Below, piece by piece: positions 6,868-16,219 of a stretch of DNA of 35,969 bases (positions are counted from its first letter, which is position 1; each line of letters begins with the position of its first letter). The position numbers were made by a program, and so were the translations under genes. The notes below the pieces were generated by a model, which saw only the letters and a program-made list of their open reading frames with translations, made no database searches and was not told the DNA's origin. The stretch lies in assembly GCA_003212005.1 (NCBI GenBank), contig QCRE01000006.1:1-35969 (forward strand). The letters are read 5' to 3'. The stretch is from Prochlorococcus sp. AG-459-M13 (GTDB lineage: Bacteria > Cyanobacteriota > Cyanobacteriia > PCC-6307 > Cyanobiaceae).

Positions 6868-8508
6868 TTGGATATAAGTCCTTATGATGCAATTGTCGTT
6901 GGTTCTGGAGCTACAGGAGGTATAGCAGCACTTACATTGGCAGAACAGGGGATAAAAGTTTTAGTAATAGAAGCCGGACCAAAAATCAAAAGGCTTAAAG
7001 CTTGTAATTATGAGCCAAAAAGTACCCTAAAAAGATTATCAGGAGTTTTAACAAAAAAACATACCAATCAATGCCAACATCCTGGTTATTGGAAAAATAA
7101 TCCTGATTTATATTCAAATGAATTGAAACATCCTTATGACTTCCCCAAAAAAAAGCCCTTCCTTTGGACTCAAGGCAAACAATATGGAGGGAGATCATTA
7201 ACATGGGGAGGCATAACATTAAGACTTTCATCAGAAGATTTTCAGCCAGCTAATAAAGACGGATTCGGACCAAACTGGCCTATTTCATACGATGAATTAT
7301 CCCCCCACTATGATTTTATTGAAAGTTTCTGTGGAATCTATGGACGAAAAGATGATATAAACGAAGTCCCAAACGGTAAATATATTGGAGAAACCCCTCT
7401 TACAGAAAACGAAAGTATTTTTGGATGCAAAGTTCAATCAAAATTAAACTACCCATTTATCCAATCAAGAGGATTTGACTGTAATGCATCAGTAAAAGAT
7501 AAAAAATGGCCTAAATCCTCTAGTATTGGAAGCACTCTAAAAAAAGCTTTAGATACTGGGAATGTGCAAATAATCTCTAATCACCTAGTGGAGTCTTTTG
7601 AAATTAACAAGCTAACAGAGCTTGCATCAAAACTAACGATCGTAAACTTAGAAAATGGATGCAAAGAAGTATTAAATTGTGATTTAATCCTTCTTTGCTC
7701 ATCAACAATTTCAACTCTGAGAATACTACTTAACTCAGAATATAAATCAAATTCCTATGGGTTTAAAGATAATTCTGGGAAATTAGGTAAATACCTCATG
7801 GACCATATTTCTATCTGTAGATTTTTTTCAGTCCCAAAAACAAAAAACTCAGGAAAACCATTAGATAATCCTCCCGATCTTTCTGGAGCAGGCAGCTTCT
7901 TTATTCCATTTGGTTCAAATTTACCAAAAATTAAAGGCATAAATTTCCATAGAGGTTATGGAATATGGGGAGCAATTGATAGATTAGGAATACCTAAATT
8001 TTTGCAAAAAGACAGAAACACATCAATCGGCTTTCTTATCGCACATGGTGAGGTACTTCCCAGAGAGGAAAACTCAGTTTCACTCTCAAGTAAAACAGAT
8101 GAATGGGGTATACCAATTCCCTACATTGAATTCGAATGGAGCGAAAATGAGTTAAATATGGCAAAACATATGGAAAATACAATACGAAAATCAATAGAAG
8201 CTGCAAATGGAGAAATAAAAAATATTGATGAACTAATTAATATTCCGTTAGGTAGTTTACTTACAAAAAACTTAATCGCACTTTCAGATAGTCCTCCTCC
8301 ACCTGGATATTACATTCATGAAGTAGGAGGCGCACCAATGGGGATAAATGAAGAAAATAGCGTAGTTGATAAATTTAATAGATTATGGAGATGTAAAAAT
8401 GTACTTGTATTAGATGGAGCATGCTGGCCCACATCATCTTGGCAAAGCCCCACACTTACAATGATGGCCTTGAGTAGAAGAGCTTGTTTAAATATTAAAA
8501 AGACTTAG
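6868..8508 (+). CDS. GMC-family FAD oxidoreductase
   Basis: 546 aa, full family length. FAD-binding Rossmann motif VGSGATGG is at 11-18 with the ribose-binding Glu35 (VIEAGP). The GMC N-terminal signature region covers the Trp/Gly-rich GKQYGGRSLTWGG stretch near 108-120. The C-terminal domain has HEVGGAPMG with the likely catalytic His484, and SWQSPTLT near 525-532. Where most members have Asn or His before that Pro, this one has Ser527. The substrate (alcohol or polyol) cannot be told. The start is TTG with no earlier ATG in frame. Its end overlaps the convergent DUF2811 gene by 14 bases. Confidence 0.88.
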   Translation: MDISPYDAIVVGSGATGGIAALTLAEQGIKVLVIEAGPKIKRLKACNYEPKSTLKRLSGVLTKKHTNQCQHPGYWKNNPDLYSNELKHPYDFPKKKPFLWTQGKQYGGRSLTWGGITLRLSSEDFQPANKDGFGPNWPISYDELSPHYDFIESFCGIYGRKDDINEVPNGKYIGETPLTENESIFGCKVQSKLNYPFIQSRGFDCNASVKDKKWPKSSSIGSTLKKALDTGNVQIISNHLVESFEINKLTELASKLTIVNLENGCKEVLNCDLILLCSSTISTLRILLNSEYKSNSYGFKDNSGKLGKYLMDHISICRFFSVPKTKNSGKPLDNPPDLSGAGSFFIPFGSNLPKIKGINFHRGYGIWGAIDRLGIPKFLQKDRNTSIGFLIAHGEVLPREENSVSLSSKTDEWGIPIPYIEFEWSENELNMAKHMENTIRKSIEAANGEIKNIDELINIPLGSLLTKNLIALSDSPPPPGYYIHEVGGAPMGINEENSVVDKFNRLWRCKNVLVLDGACWPTSSWQSPTLTMMALSRRACLNIKKT

Positions 8509-8752
8509 AAGGTGTAAATAATTGATTTACATAAATTTCTGAGACAGAATTATCTGTACATCCGTTTTGAATGAGAAAAGTAGCTAATGCAGAATTTATA
8601 AGCTTATATTGATCCCAAGTTGGGTTACTTAATACGAAATCTTTCATAGTCTTGTAAAGAGTTTCTGAAAGCTCTGTTTCTAAAGAGACTTTATTTGAAG
8701 AGCACTCGACGGGATTCTTATCAGTTAAATTTGAATGGCTAATTTGATCCAT
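8495..8752 (-). CDS. DUF2811 family protein
   Basis: 85 aa, cytoplasmic. Residues about 22-80 follow the cyanobacterial DUF2811 pattern: VSLETELSETLYKTMKDFV, then P.WDQ.KLI..AL..FLIQNG, then a short helix VSEIYVNQLF. It looks like a small all-helical domain of unknown function, widespread in cyanobacteria. It starts at ATG; a perfect 10-bp inverted repeat begins 29 bases upstream of the start. Confidence 0.7.
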   Translation of the reverse strand: MDQISHSNLTDKNPVECSSNKVSLETELSETLYKTMKDFVLSNPTWDQYKLINSALATFLIQNGCTDNSVSEIYVNQLFTPSKSF

Positions 8753-8780
8753 AAATCTATATTTTCTACTCCAACAATAA

Positions 8781-8804
8781 TGATATTTTTTTGTAAAAAT
8801 ATCA
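8781..8804. repeat. Perfect inverted repeat, 10-bp arms
   Basis: TGATATTTTT (8781-8790) and AAAAATATCA (8795-8804) are exact complements around a 4-base loop TTGT. It lies 29 bases upstream of the DUF2811 start on the minus strand. It could be an operator, a 5' leader hairpin or a weak terminator. It is almost purely A/T, which lowers the weight. Confidence 0.5.
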
Positions 8805-8854
8805 ATAAAAATATGCTTGTAAAGTTTTCAAATTATCAAATGAGACTCATGTTA

Positions 8855-8877
8855 TAAGTTATTTTTTAAAAAACTTA
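8855..8877. repeat. AT-rich hairpin
   Basis: TAAGTT (8855-8860) pairs with AACTTA (8872-8877), and the T/A-rich middle can extend the stem with one mismatch. It lies 49 bases before the candidate 34-aa gene. A regulatory role is unproven. Confidence 0.35.
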
Positions 8878-8925
8878 CCTCTAATATAAGGAAATTGATT
8901 AAATCTCAAATAAAAGTCAACAATA

Positions 8926-9030
8926 ATGTTGAAGTCCTGTTTTTTTTTAAAACTGCTGGCATTCCTAATCCAATGTGGATTTGGACGTGGAAAACAACCT
9001 GTAAATTGTGGAAAATCTAACAAAAAATGA
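8926..9030 (+). CDS. Candidate 34-aa small protein
   Basis: ATG to TGA, 34 codons. The peptide has a hydrophobic first half (MLKSCFFLKLLAFLIQCGFG) and a basic polar tail with a third Cys (RGKQPVNCGKSNKK). The DNA of the frame is clearly less AT-rich than its surroundings, with Gly, Cys, Pro and Gln codons, which argues for selection. No strong ribosome-binding site is seen. A single-pass membrane microprotein or cleaved secretory peptide is possible; no family is recognised. Confidence 0.4.
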   Translation: MLKSCFFLKLLAFLIQCGFGRGKQPVNCGKSNKK

Positions 9031-9064
9031 TTTCAAGATTTTATATAAAGAATACTTATATATA

Positions 9065-9084
9065 CTGAGTCTATTAAGACTTAG
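9065..9084. repeat. Hairpin CTGAGTCT/AGACTTAG
   Basis: An 8-bp stem (one G:U pair when read on the plus strand) with loop ATTA lies between the candidate 34-aa gene and the 3' end of cbiX. No T-run follows on the plus strand. On the minus strand an AT-rich tract follows, so it might help end cbiX transcription, weakly. Confidence 0.3.
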
Positions 9085-9137
9085 TCGAGAAAGAGACAGA
9101 TGATTCAGTTATTTTCAACGGATTTTCTTAAGATTTG

Positions 9138-10241
9138 TTATTCATTAGGCAAGCGAAGCGTGACAGGTCCCAAGGGGTGATTGGAATTTGGATAAATACT
9201 ATGGTGATGGTGATGGTGATTATGTTCATGTTTTAAGTAATCACCTCCTCCTGAGTTTGATTTTTCTTGAATATGAGTTGGGATTTGATTTTGTATTTCA
9301 CAAGCACCATTACATTCAGGATCACATAAATCACAGCTGATACCCAAGCCCTCTACATGGTCATGATGACTATCTTGTAACATTCCAACTTCTTTTTCAA
9401 AGCCAAATAAATTTGATCTATATTTACAGGTTGAGCAATTCATAAAATTCTTACCTTCGTTATTAAGAATCTCTTCTATCCTTTCTACAAAAGTTTCGAC
9501 CACATAAGATTGTGATGAAAGATATTTTGCATGTATAAATGAGATATTTGGATTATTAATCGCAACTAAATCACTTTGCCTTTTTATTCTTGTGACAAGG
9601 ACACCTGAGAAAAGGAAATAAGGGAAAATAATTATATTTTTATAACCAAGTCTCACTACATTTTTCAAGCCAGGTTCAACAAGAGGGAAAGTTACTCCAG
9701 AAAAAACTGTTTCACCCCACCCTAAACCAATACCCTCAACGATCATTCTCGTAATTTTTGAAACATTGGAATTCGCATCTGGGTCAGAAGAACCTCTTCC
9801 AACAACAACTAATAATGATTCTTCAGGTTTGAGAGTATTATTTTCTTTAAATACATCCTTTACTCTTTCACAAGCTGCACTAATCATTAAATTATTAATG
9901 CCTAATTCTCTTCCATAAATTATTTCAATACCTGTTTTACTTGAATAATTCATAAGCAAGCTAGGAATATCATTTTTTACATGGCCAGCAGCGAAAAGCA
10001 TTGCAGGTATTGCAATTACTTTTTTTATAGAAAGATCTTTTAACTTGTCTAGAGCATCAACAAGTGAAGGTTTAGCGAATTCCAAAAAACCATATTCAAC
10101 TAAAAAGTTTGGATAACTTTTTTGGATGAGTTTAGTTAATTCTTGAAATTCAGTAATGGCTAGTTTATTTCTACTCCCGTGTCCGCAGATAAGTATCGCG
10201 ACTTGATTATTTAACTTCGAATCTAAATTATCCAAAATCAA
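9138..10241 (-). CDS. cbiX: Sirohydrochlorin chelatase, CbiX type, His-rich
   Basis: 367 aa, the long cyanobacterial CbiX form. It inserts Co2+ (or Fe2+) into sirohydrochlorin for cobalamin or siroheme. Two chelatase halves are seen: ICGHGSRN with His21 and AAGHVKND with His87 in the first, and VVGRGSSDPDANSNV (about 147-161) opening the second. After about residue 265 comes a Cys-rich tail (CSTC, then C-x2-C-x3-C-x3-C), typical of the redox/Fe-S group of long CbiX proteins. A His-rich stretch follows with six consecutive His, presumably a metal store. The start is taken as TTG, since no in-frame ATG precedes the chelatase core. It is divergent from the FAD oxidase, 41 bases apart. Confidence 0.9.
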   Translation of the reverse strand: MILDNLDSKLNNQVAILICGHGSRNKLAITEFQELTKLIQKSYPNFLVEYGFLEFAKPSLVDALDKLKDLSIKKVIAIPAMLFAAGHVKNDIPSLLMNYSSKTGIEIIYGRELGINNLMISAACERVKDVFKENNTLKPEESLLVVVGRGSSDPDANSNVSKITRMIVEGIGLGWGETVFSGVTFPLVEPGLKNVVRLGYKNIIIFPYFLFSGVLVTRIKRQSDLVAINNPNISFIHAKYLSSQSYVVETFVERIEEILNNEGKNFMNCSTCKYRSNLFGFEKEVGMLQDSHHDHVEGLGISCDLCDPECNGACEIQNQIPTHIQEKSNSGGGDYLKHEHNHHHHHHSIYPNSNHPLGPVTLRLPNE

Positions 10242-10282
10242 GTTATTACTTATACCATAATAGTAAAGAACAATATCATGTA

Positions 10283-11563
10283 GTGAAAAATAATAATAAC
10301 TTGCTTAAAGTTCCAAATAATAACTCAAAGGATGCAAAATTAAAGAAATTATTTTATGACGTGGATGATTCCTTATTTAATGAGGATAACTATTCTAAGG
10401 AAAAATTGGAGCACCTTTGCGTATGTAGTGGAGGTACAACCTCTAGCTGCGCAAAAAATGGTTTTACAACTCTTGATCTAAGAAAAAATCACAGCAAAAT
10501 TAACCTAGATAGAAAAACCAATCTAGTAACAATTGGTGGTGGCGTAATAATGGGGGATCTATTAAATCATTTACAAAAACATAATCGAAGTTTTCCGATC
10601 GGACTTTCTAAACTTCCAGGAGCAGGCTATATCCTTACTGGTGGAGTAAGCCCGCTTAGTAGAGGGTATGGATTAGCCATTGATAATATTGAATCAATAA
10701 AAGGTTTCTTGGGTAATGGCACATTTATTTCTTTAAAAAAAAATCAAATAATTCCAGAAAAACAATTGATTTGGGAAGCAATTAAGGGCGCAGCACCATT
10801 CTTCTCAATTATTACCGAAATAGAACTTAAGACTATCCAATCTAATCCAATTGAGATTATTGAAGGATTTATAAATCTAAATGAACTTTCAGAAATAATA
10901 CAACTATCAGAAGAATTTCCTGAAAATATTAGTCTTCAATGGATATATGCTCAAAAAATTTACATATATGTTTTTGCTGAACTCAAAGATAATTTAGAGG
11001 ATAAAAAAACAGAAACATACTTAATGCTTTTAAAAAAATTTCCTAAGCTAGAAAAAAATTATTATGAGAATTTTAACGAAATAAATTTTTTTCCAAAGGA
11101 ATTAGATTTATATGAGTTGAATACAAATAACCATTCTGAGGTAATCAGTCTTCTTGGAGAAGATTTACAAAATAATATTCCAATTTTTATAAAATGTTTA
11201 AACGAAATAATGAAAAATAAACCCAATAATTCCTGTTATGTTGCTTCTCAACAACTTGGTTGTAAAACTAAAAAGTTAAATTATGGCTCAAGCTTTTTTG
11301 TTCATAGAAATAGTACTTGGAAGCCATGGATATATGCATCATGGAAAAAAAATGATCTTCAAGAAAAAAAAATCGTGATGGACTGGATGTATAAATCATG
11401 GAGTAGCTTAAAAAGGTTTTATCCAAATATTCACTTAGCCCAATTGCATAATCACTTGGATTCTCATGAGGAAGAAATTAGATTAGCCTTTGGAAACAGA
11501 ATGAGTGAATTAAAAACTTTAAAGAATATTTTTGACCCACAAGGTATTTTGCCTCCTTTATGA
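10283..11563 (+). CDS. FAD-linked oxidase (GlcD/PCMH type)
   Basis: 426 aa. The N-terminal PCMH-type FAD domain is seen at about 45-190: the pyrophosphate loop CSGGTTSSCAKNGF (about 49-62), LVTIGGGVIMGDL (about 83-95), and GLSKLPGAGYILTGGVSPLSRGYGLAIDNIES (about 109-140). A BBE-like segment ends the protein (RLAFGNRMSELKTLKNIFDPQGIL). It probably oxidises a small hydroxy compound; the substrate is unknown. The usual covalent-flavin His is not obvious, so the FAD may be non-covalent. The start is GTG at 10283. Its stop is 30 bases before the SulP gene, so the two may share a transcript. Confidence 0.82.
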   Translation: MKNNNNLLKVPNNNSKDAKLKKLFYDVDDSLFNEDNYSKEKLEHLCVCSGGTTSSCAKNGFTTLDLRKNHSKINLDRKTNLVTIGGGVIMGDLLNHLQKHNRSFPIGLSKLPGAGYILTGGVSPLSRGYGLAIDNIESIKGFLGNGTFISLKKNQIIPEKQLIWEAIKGAAPFFSIITEIELKTIQSNPIEIIEGFINLNELSEIIQLSEEFPENISLQWIYAQKIYIYVFAELKDNLEDKKTETYLMLLKKFPKLEKNYYENFNEINFFPKELDLYELNTNNHSEVISLLGEDLQNNIPIFIKCLNEIMKNKPNNSCYVASQQLGCKTKKLNYGSSFFVHRNSTWKPWIYASWKKNDLQEKKIVMDWMYKSWSSLKRFYPNIHLAQLHNHLDSHEEEIRLAFGNRMSELKTLKNIFDPQGILPPL

Positions 11564-11593
11564 GGTAACTTCATAATTATAAAGAAACTTTAA

Positions 11594-13159
11594 ATGTCAA
11601 ATTTTTCAAGATATTTATCTAAAAATTGGTTAGATGATCCAAAGTCAAATATTCTCTCTGGCTTAGTAGTCGCTTTTGCAATGATCCCAGAAGCAATTGC
11701 TTTTTCAGGTATAGCTGGTGTAGATCCTAAAGTTGGCCTTTTTGGTGCATTTTGCTTATCTATAACAATTGCGATTGTTGGAGGAAGAAGGGGGATGATC
11801 ACTTCAGCTACAGGTTCAACAGCTCTTTTGATGACTGGACTTGTTGCTTATGGAGAGTCACAAGCTCCTGGATTAGGAGTCCCATATCTTATCGCAGCTG
11901 GAATATTAACTGGAATTTTCCAAATTCTTTGGGGATATTTAAGACTTGCCTACCAAATGCGATTCGTGCCAACGGGAGTATTAAGTGGATTTGTAAATGC
12001 ACTGGCGCTTTTAATATTTCAGGCACAACTACCTCAGTTAGGAATAGGTATTAAAGAATCAAAAGGATTAATTGAACAAACTTTGAATCAGTATCCAGTT
12101 AACTCTCAGATCCCAGTAGTTTGGATTCTTGTAATCCTAGGATTAATAATTATCTATGGGCTTCCAAAAATCACAAAAGTAGTCCCATCTCAACTTATCG
12201 CGATAGTAGTAATTACTCTCATAAGCATATTCTTGAATCTAGATGTCCCAACAGTTAGCGATTTGGGTAAATTACCTGATGGATTACCAAGTATTTCTCT
12301 TCCTTTTGGATCAATAGAAAATGGGAAAGTACCTTTTAGTCTTCAAACATTAGGAATTATTTTACCGACTTCACTTGCAATATCTCTAGTGGGTTTAATG
12401 GAAACCTTTTTAACTCAAGACATTTTAGACGATGTAACTGATACAAGTTCTAATAAAAATAAAGAAGCAAGAGGACAGGGAATCGCAAATATTGTGGCAT
12501 CCTTATTTGGTGGAATGGCAGGATGTGCCTTAGTTGGGCAATCTGTTATGAATACTGAAAATGGTGGTAAATCTAGATTATCAACTCTCTCCTCAGGTAT
12601 ATCTCTACTAATTATGATTATCCTCTTGAAGTCGTGGATTGGAGCAATACCAATGGCTGCTTTAGTAGCAATCATGATAACGATCGCTATAAGTACAGCA
12701 GATATAAATGGATTAAAAAATATTAGAAAGATACCAAAAAGTGATACTGCAGTAATGCTTATGACTTTTGCAGTTACAATGCTGACAAAACCTCATAATC
12801 TTGCACTTGGAGTTATTGCAGGAGTTGCATTAGCTGCAATTCTTTTCAGCAGAAAAGTCGCAAAAGTTATAACTGTCTCAAGAGCTAAAGAAAATAATTT
12901 GACTACCTACAAAGTAAAAGGGCAATTATTTTTTGTAAGTAAAATTTATTTCTTACAAGGATTTGATATTCATGAACATCCTGAAAATATTGTAATTGAT
13001 ATGTCTTTAGCTCATATTTGGGACCAAAGTGGCGTTGTTGCTCTTGAGCAAATTATTAGAAAGTTCCAGAATGGTGGTTCTAAAGTTGAAATTGTAGGAT
13101 TAAATAAAGAAAGTCTTAACTTATTTGAAAGACTAGGTGGTATGGAAAGCGCTCATTAA
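11594..13159 (+). CDS. SulP-family anion transporter with STAS domain
   Basis: 521 aa. About 12-14 transmembrane segments begin with the family signature ILSGLVVAFAMIPEAIAFSGIAGVDP (about 20-45), followed by GGRRGMITSATGSTALLM (about 63-80), the helix-3 substrate region. A STAS domain covers about 445-515 (NIVIDMSLAHIWDQSGVVALEQII). SulP members move sulfate, bicarbonate or other anions with Na+ or H+. The sequence is closer to the general SulP permease type than to BicA as I recall it, so bicarbonate transport is possible but unproven. Start is ATG. It ends five bases before the convergent metA stop. Confidence 0.88.
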   Translation: MSNFSRYLSKNWLDDPKSNILSGLVVAFAMIPEAIAFSGIAGVDPKVGLFGAFCLSITIAIVGGRRGMITSATGSTALLMTGLVAYGESQAPGLGVPYLIAAGILTGIFQILWGYLRLAYQMRFVPTGVLSGFVNALALLIFQAQLPQLGIGIKESKGLIEQTLNQYPVNSQIPVVWILVILGLIIIYGLPKITKVVPSQLIAIVVITLISIFLNLDVPTVSDLGKLPDGLPSISLPFGSIENGKVPFSLQTLGIILPTSLAISLVGLMETFLTQDILDDVTDTSSNKNKEARGQGIANIVASLFGGMAGCALVGQSVMNTENGGKSRLSTLSSGISLLIMIILLKSWIGAIPMAALVAIMITIAISTADINGLKNIRKIPKSDTAVMLMTFAVTMLTKPHNLALGVIAGVALAAILFSRKVAKVITVSRAKENNLTTYKVKGQLFFVSKIYFLQGFDIHEHPENIVIDMSLAHIWDQSGVVALEQIIRKFQNGGSKVEIVGLNKESLNLFERLGGMESAH

Positions 13160-13164
13160 AAAAA

Positions 13165-14055
13165 TTAATTAAGACTAACTTGTTGGTAACAAAACCAAAG
13201 CCATTGCTGAAAAAGCAAATTCCTATGAGATCTCCAAGCAGTTTTTGAACTATTTACATCAAAATTTTCAGGTGGAGGCACATCTCCTTTTTCTTTATCT
13301 CTTTCAATTTCACTAATAATTCTATGCACCGTATATTCAGGATGACCTAAATGCATAAGTTGTTTTTGATCATTAGATTCAAATATTGTATATCCGACGT
13401 TTTCTCCATATGCCAATAAATTCAATTTCCCTTCTTTTTGAGCCTTCTCCATCTCCAAATCTGGTAATCCTGCAAATCTACTTTGCGGACAAATAAATTC
13501 ATCATCTTGCGTCCCCATCAAAGGATGTCCAGGAACAAGACTTTTTAAAGGGAATACCCCAAACAATTTCCTATCAAAAACTTTCTTATCAACCCCTGCC
13601 AAATAAGCCAGCGCAAAACCAGCCCAACATAACCCAAGAGTACTCGCACAAGAATTTCTAGCTTCATTTACTATTTTTACAAATTCATCCCAATACTTAA
13701 CATCCTCAAAGGCTAGGTGCTCAATAGGAGCTCCAGTAATAATGATTCCATCTAATGGTTCTGGATTATTTGCCTCATCCCAAGTTATGTATAGATTATT
13801 TAGATGATTAAGATCCCATGTTTTGTATGAGTGAGTTTTAAGCTTTATCCAGACTGGCTCTATTTGAAGAGGAGATAACCCAAGTGGATGTAGTAAGTTA
13901 AATTCATACTGCTTTCCAAGCGGCATTATATTTAAAATACCAATCCTAAGAGGACGTATATCCTGTCTTTTTGCCAATTCTGGTTCGATCCAAGATATAT
14001 GATTTTTCTCAACATCGTTTATCTTGTGATAGTTTCTAGGAATTATTAAAGCCAA
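13165..14055 (-). CDS. metA: Homoserine O-acyltransferase, predicted acetyl-CoA type
   Basis: 296 aa, MetA (MetAS) family, cytoplasmic; it activates homoserine for methionine synthesis. The catalytic triad is visible: Cys143 (GLCWAG), His238 and Glu240 (LGHPEY). The motif TGAPIEHL puts Glu at 112. In this family Glu at that site (Glu111 in B. cereus) favours acetyl-CoA, whereas Gly favours succinyl-CoA, so O-acetylhomoserine is the predicted product. The TTG start is well supported by AGGAG five bases upstream. It follows metY by 13 bases in the same direction, an operon that supplies MetY's substrate. Confidence 0.95.
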   Translation of the reverse strand: MALIIPRNYHKINDVEKNHISWIEPELAKRQDIRPLRIGILNIMPLGKQYEFNLLHPLGLSPLQIEPVWIKLKTHSYKTWDLNHLNNLYITWDEANNPEPLDGIIITGAPIEHLAFEDVKYWDEFVKIVNEARNSCASTLGLCWAGFALAYLAGVDKKVFDRKLFGVFPLKSLVPGHPLMGTQDDEFICPQSRFAGLPDLEMEKAQKEGKLNLLAYGENVGYTIFESNDQKQLMHLGHPEYTVHRIISEIERDKEKGDVPPPENFDVNSSKTAWRSHRNLLFQQWLWFCYQQVSLN

Positions 14056-14068
14056 TAAATCTCCTGTC

Positions 14069-15412
<1,344 letters not shown>

Positions 15413-15442
15413 CTATTATCTATTTAACTTAAAAAAGTCCCC

Positions 15443-15458
15443 AAAAAAAAAAAAAAAA
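15443..15458. repeat. Homopolymer run of 16 A
   Basis: Sixteen consecutive A (T16 on the minus strand, the coding direction here) lie between the hypothetical gene ending at 15468 and the metY start. It could act as the U-tract of a weak terminator or be prone to slippage. No strong hairpin precedes it on the minus strand. Confidence 0.8.
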
Positions 15459-15467
15459 GATAAAAAT

Positions 15468-16127
15468 TTATAAATCAGTTTTTAATGAAGGGTAATTATC
15501 TTTCATATATAAGCTCAAATCATCTTTTATCGCAGATCTGAGTCTCTCAATATTTGCAGAATCTATTATTGGAAAAGTTTTATTAGCCTCAGGATCTTTT
15601 TCAGTAATTGATTTCCAATTCTTACCAACATTTTTTTCAGAGTTGGTTAGAACCTCATCAAAATTGAAACCCTTATCATTGTTTTTAGCGTCGAATTCGC
15701 TAAAAGCCTTATTTATGAGCTTCTTTCTATTTTCAAATAGATTCTTAGCTTTTAAAGTATCTGGAAGACCCATAACTGGTTGTAATTCCTTAAGAAGTTT
15801 TATTTCTTCTTCAATTAAGAGTTTCCAAACCCCATGTTTATTTTTTGGAAGATTAGAATTACTAAAATTATTAATTTCATCGAGGTAAAAATTTAACCAT
15901 AAATAATATGATTTTTCTTCAATATTTTTTTTAACTGATATCTTTTTATTTTGGATCTTTGGGAGTAACTTTTCTGCTTTCTTTAAAAACTGTCTGTCTT
16001 CTCTTTCTAAATTTATTAATCCCCATCTTTGACTATAGTCCCATAAATCTTCGTATCTTGTTAAATCTTCTTGATTCCAACCAAGAGCTTTCAGTTCATG
16101 AGAACGATGTGATAATTCCTTTTTCAA
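15468..16127 (-). CDS. Conserved hypothetical protein, 219 aa
   Basis: Cytoplasmic, charged and largely helical, with no leader or membrane segment. The best-ordered part is the N-terminus, HELKALGWNQEDLTRYEDLWDYSQRWGLINLEREDRQFLKKAE (about 10-53), which looks like a conserved domain; a Lys-rich linker follows. No family is recognised. The start is TTG with AAGG six bases upstream, and no alternative ATG precedes the conserved part. It sits 70 bases upstream of metY, across the poly-A/T run, and could be read with it. Confidence 0.6.
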   Translation of the reverse strand: MKKELSHRSHELKALGWNQEDLTRYEDLWDYSQRWGLINLEREDRQFLKKAEKLLPKIQNKKISVKKNIEEKSYYLWLNFYLDEINNFSNSNLPKNKHGVWKLLIEEEIKLLKELQPVMGLPDTLKAKNLFENRKKLINKAFSEFDAKNNDKGFNFDEVLTNSEKNVGKNWKSITEKDPEANKTFPIIDSANIERLRSAIKDDLSLYMKDNYPSLKTDL

Positions 16128-16219
16128 AAAAACCTTTTAAAACCACAATAATTCTAACCCCGCAATCAAGATTAGTAAATAAATGAAGAACTTATCATTT
16201 TAGTAAATAGAACAAAATA

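Larger units (their letters stand above)
8753..9137. other. 385-base intergenic stretch with hairpins
   Basis: Apart from a candidate 34-codon gene (8926-9030), the stretch holds three hairpin-forming repeats (8781-8804, 8855-8877, 9065-9084). It separates the divergently placed DUF2811 start from the 3' end of the CbiX gene. No RNA family is recognised. Confidence 0.45.
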
